DNA of 64,000 nt from CAVRAW01 sp963716135. GTDB lineage: Bacteria; Planctomycetota; Planctomycetia; Pirellulales; JADZDJ01. A program made the position numbers and the translations under genes. The stretch covers positions 620,001 through 684,000 of the forward strand of contig OY970289.1 of the NCBI GenBank assembly GCA_963716135.1, written 5' to 3'. Shown piece by piece: positions 16,773 to 25,694 of the stretch. The notes below the pieces were generated by a model. The model ran no database searches. It was not told the DNA's origin and worked only from the letters and a program-made list of their open reading frames with translations. Position 1 is the stretch's first letter; the number at the start of each line of letters is the position of its first letter.

Positions 16773-18635
16773 TCAGGGCTGCGGTCGCTTCGTCGCATTT
16801 GCCGCGCGCCAAGCTTCGATGCCTGCGGCCACTTCCGTCAGTCCCTGCGATCGCGCAAACTTCAAAGCATTATTCGCCGCCGCCATCGCTTCATCCCAGC
16901 GGTTCAAATCGCCATACGCAGCCGCCAAATTCGCCCAAGCCTCCGCGAAGTCGGCCTTCAGCTTTAACGCCTGCCGATATTGCTCGGCAGCTTGTTCGGG
17001 TCGATTTATCTCCGAATACACGTTTCCTAAATTGAAATAGGTGTCCGGCCAATCAGGCCGGATTTTCCCGCTCTCTTGGAAACACTCGATCGCTTCCTTC
17101 GTGCGCCCCTCGCGACTCAATTCGATGCCCAAATTGTTGCGCGCCTCGATGTAGCCGGGCATGATTCGCAGCGCTGCTTGATAACATTCGATCGCCGCCG
17201 TGTGATTTCCTGTTTTCGCCAGGTTGTTGCCCAGATTGTAATGGGCGTACGCATAGTCGGGCTTGAGCTGCAAAGCTTGCTTAAAATGTTGCTTCGCCTC
17301 CTGTGGCCGGCCCGCCTCATCCAATTGAATCCCAAGGTTGTTGTGCGCGGCCCAACAATCAGGATTGTGGCGCAAAGTCGCCTCATACAACTGGATGGGA
17401 TCGCCGTAGAGCCGGCTTTGCTCGAAAGCTAGAAACGTCAACACTCCAACCAACACCAGCGCAACCAAATTTGCCGCAATGCGGTTTGTCCCGAGCAATC
17501 CATCACGCCAATTCGCCCATCCCGCGGCCACCAACGCCACAATGCCGATGATGGCAATGTGCTGATAATGGTCGGCCACGAGCGAATATTGCATCGAACC
17601 GATGTCGGTCAAGCCCAGCACCGGCGCCAGCGCCACGCAAAAGAATCCCCACGCGAACAAGAGCGCCCTGTTCGGTTTTGCATCCGTCGAAAACCCTTTC
17701 CACGCCAAGGCGGCCGTCGTCACCAGCGCCGCCAGCAACGGCATCCACCACTTCAGTTCGCTGACTTGGATGTGCCACTGCGGATAGATAAACAGCAGAT
17801 GGATCGGCAACACTGCCTTCGACAGGTAGAACCATACCACGGCGCCCGCACCGGCCGCGCGCTCGGCAAAACTGGCATCCCGAACCACAACCTCCATGCC
17901 GTGAGTTTGAAACCAAATGTTCACGGCCGTGAGCGCAACGGCCACCACCAGAAAGGGCGCAATGCGCGCCAGATCGCCCACACCGATCCTCCTGCGCCGC
18001 CACCACACTGCCAACAGCAGCACGATCGGCTCAACCGCCACCGAGCCTTTACTGAGCATCGCCGACAAAAACGCAAGCAAGCTGAGCCAATACCAAATAC
18101 CGAATCCGCCATGAATCTCATTTTCTCCTTTTCTGCTCCGCTCATCTTCTTGGCGGAGATACCACAGCATCGACAACAAAAAGAACACCATCGCCAACAC
18201 ATTTCGGCGCTGCGAGATCCACGCCACCGATTCAACATTCACCGGATGCACGGCAAACAGCAGCGCCGCCAGATAGGCGCCGGGAATCGACAGGCCCCGC
18301 AATGCTGCCCAAAGCAAAAGTGCCGCGGCTACATGCAAAGCCACGTTCACGACGTGATAACCCGTGGTGTTCTTGCCCCATAGCCGCCACTCCATCCAGT
18401 AGCTGCTATACGAGATCGGGTAATACTCATTCTCTTCCGTGCTAAACCAGATTGACTTCAGGCCGTCGGGAGAATTAACCCGTGGGTTGTGCCTGATGAG
18501 AGTGGCATCGTCAAAAATGAATCCTCCGTGCAAAGCCGGAGCGTACACGGCGCAAACGAGTGCCGCCAACGCGACAACTCCCGCCCCGACAGTCCATTTT
18601 TGTGCTGAGAACATTTGAATGAATCGAGTGTCCAT
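16773..18635 (-). CDS. TMTC-like polytopic membrane protein with C-terminal TPRs (paralogue 2)
   Basis: 620 aa from ATG 18635 (MDTRFIQMFSAQ). Same architecture as 12543-14435: GGFIFDDATLIRHN, YYPISYSSYWMEWRLWG, NTTGYHVVNVALHVAAALLLW, HPVNVESVAWISQRRNVL, then about five TPRs (DCWAAHNNLGIQLDEAGRPQ onward) and the shared WANLAAAYGDLNRWDEA ending. Its 3' end converges on the subtilase stop with only 21 bases between. The two paralogues are very similar along their whole length, which indicates a local duplication around the protease gene. Confidence 0.85.
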   Translation of the reverse strand: MDTRFIQMFSAQKWTVGAGVVALAALVCAVYAPALHGGFIFDDATLIRHNPRVNSPDGLKSIWFSTEENEYYPISYSSYWMEWRLWGKNTTGYHVVNVALHVAAALLLWAALRGLSIPGAYLAALLFAVHPVNVESVAWISQRRNVLAMVFFLLSMLWYLRQEDERSRKGENEIHGGFGIWYWLSLLAFLSAMLSKGSVAVEPIVLLLAVWWRRRRIGVGDLARIAPFLVVAVALTAVNIWFQTHGMEVVVRDASFAERAAGAGAVVWFYLSKAVLPIHLLFIYPQWHIQVSELKWWMPLLAALVTTAALAWKGFSTDAKPNRALLFAWGFFCVALAPVLGLTDIGSMQYSLVADHYQHIAIIGIVALVAAGWANWRDGLLGTNRIAANLVALVLVGVLTFLAFEQSRLYGDPIQLYEATLRHNPDCWAAHNNLGIQLDEAGRPQEAKQHFKQALQLKPDYAYAHYNLGNNLAKTGNHTAAIECYQAALRIMPGYIEARNNLGIELSREGRTKEAIECFQESGKIRPDWPDTYFNLGNVYSEINRPEQAAEQYRQALKLKADFAEAWANLAAAYGDLNRWDEAMAAANNALKFARSQGLTEVAAGIEAWRAANATKRPQP

Positions 18636-18673
18636 AATAATTGACCGCTCGCCCCACCGACGCGCAACGCTCC

Positions 18674-18702
18674 TTGACACGCTTCTTCGCGACCCCTAAA
18701 TT
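18674..18702 (+). promoter_or_regulatory. Sigma70-type promoter for rpmF
   Basis: TTGACA (18674-18679), 17-base spacer, TAAATT (18697-18702). Predicted start near 18709, about 64 bases before the rpmF ATG. Confidence 0.7.
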
Positions 18703-18772
18703 GGCCAAATTCTCGTGATATCGTTGCCGCCTTCGTCGGCAGCCCAGCAGCAAGTGGTCGAAGGAATTTAAC

Positions 18773-18952
18773 ATGGCAGTCCCGAAGCGACGACAATCGA
18801 ACCAAAAAACCCGCAGCCGCCGGGCCCACGATCACAAAACGCCCAAGCAGCTCACCTACTGCCCGCAATGCAGCCAGGCGGTGCCCACCCACACCATCTG
18901 CCCCAAATGCGGTTACTACATGGGCCGCACGGTCGTGGAAGTCGAAGAGTAG
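18773..18952 (+). CDS. rpmF: 50S ribosomal protein L32
   Basis: 59 aa, MAVPKRRQSNQKTRSRRAHD at the start, the standard L32 opening. It has a zinc-binding pair CPQC (residues 30-33) and CPKC (43-46), marking the zinc-containing form of L32. Preceded by its own promoter at 18674 and followed 20 bases later by an intrinsic terminator, so it can be expressed independently of the fab genes that follow. In many bacteria rpmF is followed by plsX and fabH; here fabD comes next. Confidence 0.97.
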   Translation: MAVPKRRQSNQKTRSRRAHDHKTPKQLTYCPQCSQAVPTHTICPKCGYYMGRTVVEVEE

Positions 18953-18972
18953 GCCTCTGAAATTGCATCAAG

Positions 18973-18998
18973 CCGGCGATGCCATCGCCGGTTTTTTT
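18973..18998 (+). terminator. Rho-independent terminator after rpmF
   Basis: CCGGCGA-TGCCA-TCGCCGG stem-loop followed by seven Ts (18992-18998). It lies between rpmF and fabD, and ends 22 bases before the fabD ATG. Confidence 0.92.
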
Positions 18999-19019
18999 GT
19001 CTCGATATTCAATCCGCGC

Positions 19020-19925
19020 ATGCCCACTGCTTTTCTTTTCCCCGGACAAGGCGCTCAAACCGTCGGCATGGGACGCGATCTAGTTGCGGCGCTTCCCGCC
19101 GCGAAATCGCTGTTCGATCGCGCCAACGAAATCCTGGGTTACGATCTGGCGAAGATCTGCTTCGAAGGCCCCGTGGAAAAACTCGATTCGACGGTGCACA
19201 GCCAGCCGGCCTTGTTCGTCACTTCGCTGGCGGCCCTGCAATCGCTCAAACAAAAATCGCCCGACGCGGCGGCCAGTTGCAGCTACGCCTCGGGTCTGAG
19301 CCTGGGCGAATACACGGCGCTGGTTTTCGCCGAGGCGCTGGATTTTGAAACTGGCCTGCGCGTGGTCGCCCAGCGCGGCGCCGCCATGCAAGCCGCCTCC
19401 GATGCCACGGCCAGCGGCATGGTCAGCATCCTCGGCCTGGAGCGCCAGCAGATCGAGCAACTTTGCCGCGACGCCGCCCAGGGCGAAGTGCTGCAAGTAG
19501 CCAACCTGTTGTGCCCCGGCAATATCGCGGTCTCGGGAACCAAAGAGGCTTGCCATCGCGTTGCCCAAGCGGCCGTCACAGCCGGCGCGATGAAAGCGGT
19601 CCCCCTGGCCGTCGCCGGCGCGTTTCACACGCCGATCATGCAGCCCGCCATCGAACGACTCACCGCGGCTCTGAAAAACGCGCCGCTGAAAAAGCCCCGC
19701 ATCCCGGTGGTTTCCAACGTCGACGCGCAGCCGCACGACAATCCCGAGGAAATTCGCCAGTTGCTAATCCGCCAGGTCGTCAGCCCCGTGCTCTGGGAAG
19801 ATTCGATGCGCTGGCTACTTGCTCAGGGCGTCGATCAAGTGTACGAAGTAGGGCCCGGCCGTGTTTTGCGAGGCTTGATGAAGCGCATCGACCGCAAAAT
19901 GCAAAGCGCCGGTGCGATGGATTAA
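19020..19925 (+). CDS. fabD: Malonyl-CoA:ACP transacylase
   Basis: 301 aa from ATG 19020 (MPTAFLFPGQGAQ). FabD loads malonyl groups onto ACP for fatty-acid elongation. The nucleophile Ser94 is in SGLSLGEYTA, the catalytic His in AGAFHTPIMQPA, and the FPGQGAQ oxyanion-side loop is at residues 7-13. The start sits 22 bases after the rpmF terminator, so read-through or a promoter embedded there must supply transcription. A heptamer inverted repeat separates it from fabG. Confidence 0.96.
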   Translation: MPTAFLFPGQGAQTVGMGRDLVAALPAAKSLFDRANEILGYDLAKICFEGPVEKLDSTVHSQPALFVTSLAALQSLKQKSPDAAASCSYASGLSLGEYTALVFAEALDFETGLRVVAQRGAAMQAASDATASGMVSILGLERQQIEQLCRDAAQGEVLQVANLLCPGNIAVSGTKEACHRVAQAAVTAGAMKAVPLAVAGAFHTPIMQPAIERLTAALKNAPLKKPRIPVVSNVDAQPHDNPEEIRQLLIRQVVSPVLWEDSMRWLLAQGVDQVYEVGPGRVLRGLMKRIDRKMQSAGAMD

Positions 19926-19933
19926 AGAAAGAC

Positions 19934-20016
19934 GAATGACCAAGCACCAATGACCAATATCTGACGTCCATCCCAGTTGCCTGCATTGGTCATTGGGATT
20001 TGGTCATTGGTCATTC
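19934..20016. repeat. Inverted heptamer arrays between fabD and fabG
   Basis: Left arm GACCAAG, CACCAAT, GACCAAT (19938-19958). Right arm ATTGGTC, ATTGGGA, TTTGGTC, ATTGGTC, ATTC (19985-20016). The arms are complementary and the right arm ends 10 bases before the fabG ATG. The right arm has the same wording as the 100-bp array at 60621. Confidence 0.88.
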
Positions 20017-20025
20017 AAAAACATC

Positions 20026-20805
20026 ATGCCCAAAGACTCTGCCCCTCCCGCACAGCCGCTCACCGTCGATCTCTCCAACCAGGTCGCCCTGGTCACCGGC
20101 GCCTCGCGCGGCATCGGCAAAGCGATCGCCTTGGCCCTGGGGCGCTGCAAAGCCAAAGTCGCTTGCGTCGCCCGCGACGCCGCCAAGCTGGCTGAAACCG
20201 TTGCGGCCATCACCGGCGCCGGCGGTCAGGCCGAAGCCTTCACCTGCGACGTCACCAACGGCGAAGCCGTCGGACAGCTCGTCGAACAGATCGCCGAAAA
20301 ATGGGGGCGCCTCGACATCTTGGTAAACAACGCGGGCATCACCCGCGATACGCTGCTGCCGCGCATGGGCGACGAACAGTGGGACGATGTCATTAACACC
20401 AACCTCCGCGGCACATTTCTGTTCACCCGCGCCGTCACGCGCCCCATGATGCAACAGCGCTACGGCCGGATCATCAACATCTCCAGCGTCTCCGGCCTGA
20501 TCGGCAATCCGGGGCAGGCGAATTACTCTGCCTCGAAGGCCGCCGTGATCGGTTTCACCCGCACCGTATCCAAAGAGCTGGCCGGACGCAAAATCACCGT
20601 CAACGCCATCGCGCCGGGCTTCATCGAAAGTGAAATGTCCGCCGCCCTCGGCCAGGCCTTGCAAGATCAGGTGAAAACCCGCATTCCCGCCAAGCGGCTC
20701 GGCACGCCCGACGAGGTGGCCGACGTCGTGCTGTTTCTGGCCTCCTCGAGCGGTGCATACATCACAGGCCAGGTAATCACAATCGACGGCGGACTAACTG
20801 TTTGA
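20026..20805 (+). CDS. fabG: 3-oxoacyl-ACP reductase
   Basis: 259 aa from ATG 20026 (MPKDSAPPAQPL); longer frames translate repeat DNA. FabG reduces beta-ketoacyl-ACP with NADPH. Rossmann motif VTGASRGIGKAIA (~25-37), NNAG in ILVNNAGIT, catalytic Ser in NISSVSG, and YSASK (Tyr-Lys) are all present, with the family ending GAYITGQVITIDGGLTV. It follows fabD across a repeat, and acpP comes next after a 208-base promoter region. Confidence 0.96.
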   Translation: MPKDSAPPAQPLTVDLSNQVALVTGASRGIGKAIALALGRCKAKVACVARDAAKLAETVAAITGAGGQAEAFTCDVTNGEAVGQLVEQIAEKWGRLDILVNNAGITRDTLLPRMGDEQWDDVINTNLRGTFLFTRAVTRPMMQQRYGRIINISSVSGLIGNPGQANYSASKAAVIGFTRTVSKELAGRKITVNAIAPGFIESEMSAALGQALQDQVKTRIPAKRLGTPDEVADVVLFLASSSGAYITGQVITIDGGLTV

Positions 20806-20869
20806 CGCCAGAAGGCTTCGTCGCCCATCGCCGCTCCGTCTGGACACAAAAAACATAAACCGGTATATC

Positions 20870-20899
20870 TTGACTTTTCCCTAGTAAACCCTCTATCTT
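20870..20899 (+). promoter_or_regulatory. Sigma70-type promoter for acpP-fabF
   Basis: TTGACT (20870-20875), 18-base spacer, TATCTT (20894-20899). Predicted start near 20906 gives a ~108-base leader before the acpP GTG. Confidence 0.6.
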
Positions 20900-21013
20900 C
20901 CAACGCTTTGCCCACCTTGCACCGCTTCTCATCGCGGGGTATCCGTCGCGAGAATCGTGGCATAGGATGGGGATGTCGTATTAACTGTCTGCTACGGCAG
21001 GAGGAGCCTCAAG

Positions 21014-21250
21014 GTGGCAACCGTTTCTGAACGTGTGATGGACATCGTGGCCACGCAATTGGGCGTGAGCAAAGAACAAATTACGCCCGAAACCAACTTC
21101 GTGAACGACTTCGGCGCCGATTCGCTCGACCAGGTCGAGTTGGTGATGGAACTCGAAGAGGAGTTCGACATCAATATTCCCGACGATGCCGCGGAAAAAA
21201 TCCAGACGGTTGGCCAGGCCATCGAGTACATCGAAAAGACGCAGACGTAA
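21014..21250 (+). CDS. acpP: Acyl carrier protein
   Basis: 78 aa, GTG start at 21014 preceded by AGGAGG at 21000-21005. It carries growing fatty acids on a 4'-phosphopantetheine attached to Ser37 in FGADSLDQVELVMELEEEF, the standard ACP motif. Highly acidic, as expected. fabF follows 12 bases later and is probably co-transcribed. Confidence 0.97.
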   Translation: MATVSERVMDIVATQLGVSKEQITPETNFVNDFGADSLDQVELVMELEEEFDINIPDDAAEKIQTVGQAIEYIEKTQT

Positions 21251-21262
21251 GAGCGTCCCGCC

Positions 21263-22516
21263 ATGAACCGTCGTGTCGTTGTCACCGGCCTGGGGGCTGT
21301 TACGTCCTTGGGCCTCAAGGTTCCCAATATCTGGGCGCGCCTGCTGCGCGGTGATAGCGGCATCCGCTTGCTGAAGTTGTTCGACACCGAACGCTTCAAA
21401 GTCAAATTCGGAGGCGAAATCACCGATTGGAACCCCGGCGAAGAGTATCTTTCCGCCAAAGAAGTCCGACGCGTCGATCGCTTCACGCAGTTTGCTCATG
21501 TGGCCGGCGTCGACGCCATCCGCGAAAGCGGCTTGGAATTTTCCAAAGAAGATCCTTTCCGCTGCGGCGTGATCCTGGGCTCCGGCATCGGCGGCTTGCA
21601 CGAAATTGAGGAGCAATTGGCCCGCCTGCTCAATAAAGGCCCCGACCGCGTCTCGGCCTTTCTCGTGCCCAAGATGATGGTCAACGCCGCCAGCGGATAC
21701 TTGTCGATTCAATATGGCCTGAAGGGCCCCAACACTGCCGTGGCCACCGCCTGCGCCAGTGCCGCCAACGCCATGGGCGACGCCGTGCGCACCATCCAGC
21801 ACAACGATGCCGACGTCATGATCACTGGCGGCACCGAAGCGGCGATCACACCGATGAGCATCGCCGGCTTCTCGAACATGAAGGCCTTGTCGGAACGCAA
21901 CGACGCCCCGGAAAAAGCCAGTCGCCCCTTCGACAAGGACCGCGACGGCTTTGTGCTCAGCGAAGGCGCCGGACTGTTGGTGTTCGAAGAATACGAACAT
22001 GCCAAGCGCCGCGGAGCTCCAATCTACGCCGAAGTGCTGGGCTACGGCGCCAGCGCCGACGGCGGACACATCACGCAGCCCGACGAGCACGGCACCGGCG
22101 CCGCCAAAGCCATGCAAACCGCGCTGTCCGACGCGCAACTCAACCCGTCCGATATTGGCTACATCAATGCCCACGGCACGAGCACTCCGCTGGGCGACGC
22201 CGCCGAAACCCGCGCCATTAAATCGATCTTCGGCAACCACGCCCGCGAAGTCAGCATCTCCAGCACCAAAAGTCAGATCGGCCATCTGCTGGGCGCCTCC
22301 GGCGGCGTGGAATTGATCTTCACCATCTTGGCACTGAAAAACAGCGTGATCCCGCCCACCATCAATCTGGATACTCCCGATCCGGACTGCGACCTGGATT
22401 ACACTCCCAATCAGCCCCGCGAGCGCAAACTAAAAGCCGCCATGAGCAATAGCTTCGGCTTCGGCGGCCACAACGCCTCGCTGATCGTCGGCCAACTCCC
22501 AAACGGCCGCGCCTGA
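21263..22516 (+). CDS. fabF: 3-oxoacyl-ACP synthase II
   Basis: 417 aa condensing enzyme. The Cys-His-His triad is intact: Cys164 in TACASAANAMGD, His in INAHGTSTPLGD and His in STKSQIGHLLGASG, with the conserved Lys just before. It lies directly after acpP. A second, catalytically altered homologue lies 1.5 kb downstream (24068-25396), giving a useful internal comparison. Confidence 0.97.
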   Translation: MNRRVVVTGLGAVTSLGLKVPNIWARLLRGDSGIRLLKLFDTERFKVKFGGEITDWNPGEEYLSAKEVRRVDRFTQFAHVAGVDAIRESGLEFSKEDPFRCGVILGSGIGGLHEIEEQLARLLNKGPDRVSAFLVPKMMVNAASGYLSIQYGLKGPNTAVATACASAANAMGDAVRTIQHNDADVMITGGTEAAITPMSIAGFSNMKALSERNDAPEKASRPFDKDRDGFVLSEGAGLLVFEEYEHAKRRGAPIYAEVLGYGASADGGHITQPDEHGTGAAKAMQTALSDAQLNPSDIGYINAHGTSTPLGDAAETRAIKSIFGNHAREVSISSTKSQIGHLLGASGGVELIFTILALKNSVIPPTINLDTPDPDCDLDYTPNQPRERKLKAAMSNSFGFGGHNASLIVGQLPNGRA

Positions 22517-22697
22517 TAGCAACCGTTAGTCGCGATCCCCGTACGCAAGCGCGCCGCCGCTAGCAGTCTGCTGCCGACGGCATTTGCGGTTGTCCCGGTT
22601 TGCCGCTATCGCTATCCTCCCCATCCCTTCCGGCCCTGGGTCATCATCCCCATGCGCGCGGAACATGTCGTCGCTCATCAGCAAGGAGGCTCGTGCG

Positions 22698-23905
22698 ATG
22701 CTTCGCCCCTGGAAACTTCCATTGATTGCTGTCGCGCTAATCTGCGGCGTCGCGGCTTTTTCATTCGCACAGGCCCCCGGCGGCAAAGCCGTTTCCGATA
22801 ACACCATCTCCGGCTGGCGGCCCATCGGCGCCGCAACCCAAGCCAGCGCAACTAGCTCCACCAGCGCCAACGGTTTGCAGCCGGTCGCCGGCGCCCGCGC
22901 GCCTCGATCGCCAAAGTCACCACCGGCCCCGGAACATTGCCCAACGACAACGGTCAGGTCTGGCGCGAATACGACATCACCCCCTACACCACCCGCGTCA
23001 CCAGCACCAATCGCCCCGAGCAGGCGATGGTCGATTGGATCCTTCGCGAAACCGGCTATGAAGCCTGGCACAGCGAACCGCTGGGCATCCTCTGCGCCAA
23101 CAGCCACACGCTGAAGTGCTACCACACGCCCGAAATGCAGGAACGCGTTTCCGAAATCGTCGATCGCTTCGTCAACACCCAGGCCGAAACTCAGGCTTTC
23201 GGCATCCGTGTGATCACCATCGGCAGCCCCAACTGGCGCGCCAAAATGGAGCGTGTGCTGCGCCCCGTTCCCGTGCAAAGCCAAGGCGTGCAAGCCTGGC
23301 TCTTGTCGAAGGAAGACGCCGCCATGATGCTGGCCGAGGTGCGCAAACGAAACGATTTCCGCGAACACAGCTCGCCGCAATTGATGGTGCCCAACGGGCA
23401 ATCCACCACCGTCAGCGCCATGCGCCCCAAGAACTACATCAAAGACGTAATACTCAAACAGGAAATCTGGCCCGGCTTCGAACCAGAAATGGGCAAGATC
23501 GACGAAGGTTACACGCTGGAGTTCAAGCCCCTGTTGTCGCTGGATGGCAAAATGATCGACGCGGTGGTGAAGTTTAAAATCGATCAGGTCGAGAAATTGG
23601 TGCCGGTGATGCTCGACGTGCCCACAGCCGCCGCCCCGCGGCAGCGCACCGAAATCCAGGTGCCGCAGTTGGACTATCATCGCTTCGCCGAGAAATTCCA
23701 CTGGCCGAGCGACATGGTGTTGGTCATCGGATGCGGCATGAGCCCCACCCCCACCCCCACCGAACCGCCGACGGTTAAAGTGCCGATCCTGACCCCCGGC
23801 GATCATGCCGATCTGCTGGTGATCATCGAGAATCGCGGCGTCAACGGCCGGCCCGCCAGCGTCACCAATAACCAGCCGCTGACCACGACCGTTCGCCGGT
23901 TTTGA
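22698..23905 (+). CDS. Secreted protein with secretin-like features, function unknown (frameshifted)
   Basis: About 402 aa after one restored base near 22890-22905. Start ATG 22698 has AAGGAGG upstream. A signal peptide (PLIAVALICGVAAFSFAQA) is followed by a mature domain with AMVDWILRETGYEAWHSEP and MQERVSEIVDRFVNTQAE, which resembles the N1/N2 ring-building repeats of secretins. After that comes a beta-rich part with GKIDEGYTLEFKPLLSLDG and a Pro/Thr-rich stretch. A bona fide secretin pore domain is not evident to me. It sits between fabF and a ketosynthase-like gene. I do not recognise a named family with certainty. Confidence 0.6.
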
Positions 23906-24067
23906 GCTGAATATTGCATTGCCCCCGTAAATTGGGGGCGATATATTGGCCCTGTTGGTTTTGGTGGAATTTACCGAGCAGCTTCATTGAGATTTGCCGG
24001 ACGGCAACGCCCTCCGGAGCGCAACGCTTCGCTCTCCATTTCCGATCTCGTACTGCCCCTTCCTCCC

Positions 24068-25396
24068 ATGCCCGCCTCTCAGCGCCGAGTCGTCATCACC
24101 GGGTTAGGCTTGGTCTGCCCCTTGGGCAGTTCCAAGGAGTCGCTGTGGGATGCGCTTAGCTCGGGGCGCAGCGGTGTCGGCCGGCTGGAAGCGGTCCCCT
24201 CGAAAAATCTTCCCACGCATGTGGCGGGCGAGGCACGCGAATTCACCGGCGATATCGAAAACTTCGGCCCCCTGGAGAAAGAGCAGAAAAAGGCCATCCG
24301 CAAAGGCCTCAAAGTCATGTGCCGCGAGTGCCAGATGGGCGTCGCCGCTGCTCAGTTGGCCATGTCCGATGCCGGGCTCACCATCGGAGGCGGCAAGTAC
24401 GATCCTGACCGCACCGGCTGCGTCTTCGGGGCCGATTACATGCTTACGATGCCCGAGGAGTTCAGCGCCGGCATCAACCATTGCCGCACGGAAGACGGCG
24501 CCTTCGACTACAACCGCTGGGCCACCGACGGCATGCCCCAGCTATCCCCGCTGTGGCTGTTGAAGTATCTGCCCAACATGCCGGCCAGCCACGTGGCCAT
24601 TTACAACGACCTGCGCGGCCCGAACAACTCGATCACCCACCGCGAAGCCGCCGCCAACCTGGCCATCGGCGAAGCCTATCGCACCATCCTCCGCGGCAGC
24701 GCCGACATGATGCTTGTCGGCGCCACCGGCACCCGCGTGCACCCGATGAAAACGGTCCACGCCATTCAGACCGAGGAACTGGCCGCCAACGGCGTGGAAC
24801 CCTCGAAGGCCAGCCGCCCGTTCGACAAAAACCGCACCGGAATGGTCATCGGCGAGGGGGCCGGCGCCATCATGCTTGAAGAACTCGCCACCGCTCAAGC
24901 CCGCGGCGCGACCATCTACGGCGAAATCGTCGGCCACGGCTCCTCGCACGCCGCCGACACCAGCGGAGTGGCCCACCGCGACGTCGCCCTGGCCAACGTG
25001 ATGCGCAAAAGCCTGCAAAGCGCCGGCCTGGAACCTGGCGAAATCGGCCACATTCACGCTCACGGCCTGAGCAGCCGCGTGTGCGACGTCGAAGAATCGA
25101 AAGCCATCCGCGAAGTTTTCGGCGCCGCCGCCGACAAGGTACCCGTCACCGCCGCCAAAAGCTATTTCGGCAACCTCGGCGCCGGCAGCGGCATGATCGA
25201 ACTGATCGCCAGCCTCTTGGCGCTCTCGAACAACAAGCTCTTCCCCGTTCTCAACTACGAAACGCCCGACCCCGAGTGCCCGATCGCCGTCGTGAAACCC
25301 AACGGCGCGGCCGCCACCCCGGGCAACTGCTTCCTCAATCTCAGCGTCACCCCGCAAGGCCAGGCCAGCGCCGTTCTCGTGCGGACTTTTTCTTAA
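24068..25396 (+). CDS. Beta-ketoacyl synthase homologue lacking the catalytic cysteine
   Basis: 442 aa from ATG 24068 (MPASQRRVVITGLGLVCPLG). The whole KAS fold aligns with the nearby fabF, but the nucleophile position after GPNNSITHR is Glu193 (GAA at 24644-24646) instead of Cys. The second active-site His is Asn (AKSYFGNLGAG, AAC at 25172-25174). The first His (IHAHGLSS) and the Lys are kept. Type II polyketide chain-length factors are also Cys-less KAS proteins, usually with Gln; a Glu may likewise allow decarboxylation or a purely structural role with a partner KAS. No frameshift or other decay is visible, so it looks functional but not as a normal condensing enzyme. Confidence 0.85.
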   Translation: MPASQRRVVITGLGLVCPLGSSKESLWDALSSGRSGVGRLEAVPSKNLPTHVAGEAREFTGDIENFGPLEKEQKKAIRKGLKVMCRECQMGVAAAQLAMSDAGLTIGGGKYDPDRTGCVFGADYMLTMPEEFSAGINHCRTEDGAFDYNRWATDGMPQLSPLWLLKYLPNMPASHVAIYNDLRGPNNSITHREAAANLAIGEAYRTILRGSADMMLVGATGTRVHPMKTVHAIQTEELAANGVEPSKASRPFDKNRTGMVIGEGAGAIMLEELATAQARGATIYGEIVGHGSSHAADTSGVAHRDVALANVMRKSLQSAGLEPGEIGHIHAHGLSSRVCDVEESKAIREVFGAAADKVPVTAAKSYFGNLGAGSGMIELIASLLALSNNKLFPVLNYETPDPECPIAVVKPNGAAATPGNCFLNLSVTPQGQASAVLVRTFS

Positions 25397-25455
25397 ACAG
25401 GTTCCAGCTCTGCTGTTTACCTTTCTTCTGCGTGTTTTGCAGTAAATACGTCGGC

Positions 25456-25484
25456 TTGACAGTCCGCGCCAAGACCGATAGATT
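25456..25484 (+). promoter_or_regulatory. Sigma70-type promoter for nusA-infB-rbfA
   Basis: TTGACA (25456-25461), 17-base spacer, TAGATT (25479-25484). The predicted start near 25491 gives a ~265-base leader containing an intrinsic terminator. Confidence 0.65.
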
Positions 25485-25662
25485 TTATCGGTTGCACACG
25501 GCGCTAAGTTGTGTCGCAAAACGAGTTTGGTGCATTTCCACGGCCGGCGATGCGCAAACCGCGAAAGTGTCAGGTCCGTTCCATTTAGCTGCAATACTTT
25601 CAGTCTTGGATTGCGAAATGGTTATGTCCTGATTCCGCGACTGAAAAATGTGAGTTTGGGCG

Positions 25663-25694
25663 CGGGAACGTGGGTTCACTCGTTCCCGTTTTTT
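25663..25694 (+). terminator. Intrinsic terminator inside the nusA leader (candidate attenuator)
   Basis: Perfect 8-bp stem CGGGAACG (25663-25670) and CGTTCCCG (25681-25688), a 10-base loop and six Ts. It lies 60 bases before the nusA ATG and ~170 bases after the predicted start. It either attenuates nusA transcription or ends a ~200-nt leader or small RNA. Confidence 0.8.

Noticed and set aside
23923..23940. Terminator GCCCCC-GTAAATT-GGGGGC after the secretin-like gene
   Set aside because: The stem is good but the following GATATATTGG has no T-tract, so it is not called as an intrinsic terminator.
25491..25694. 4.5S/SRP RNA in the nusA leader
   Set aside because: GTCAGGTCCG matches part of the SRP core, but the GGAAGGAAGCAG part is missing and the flanks do not pair as required.
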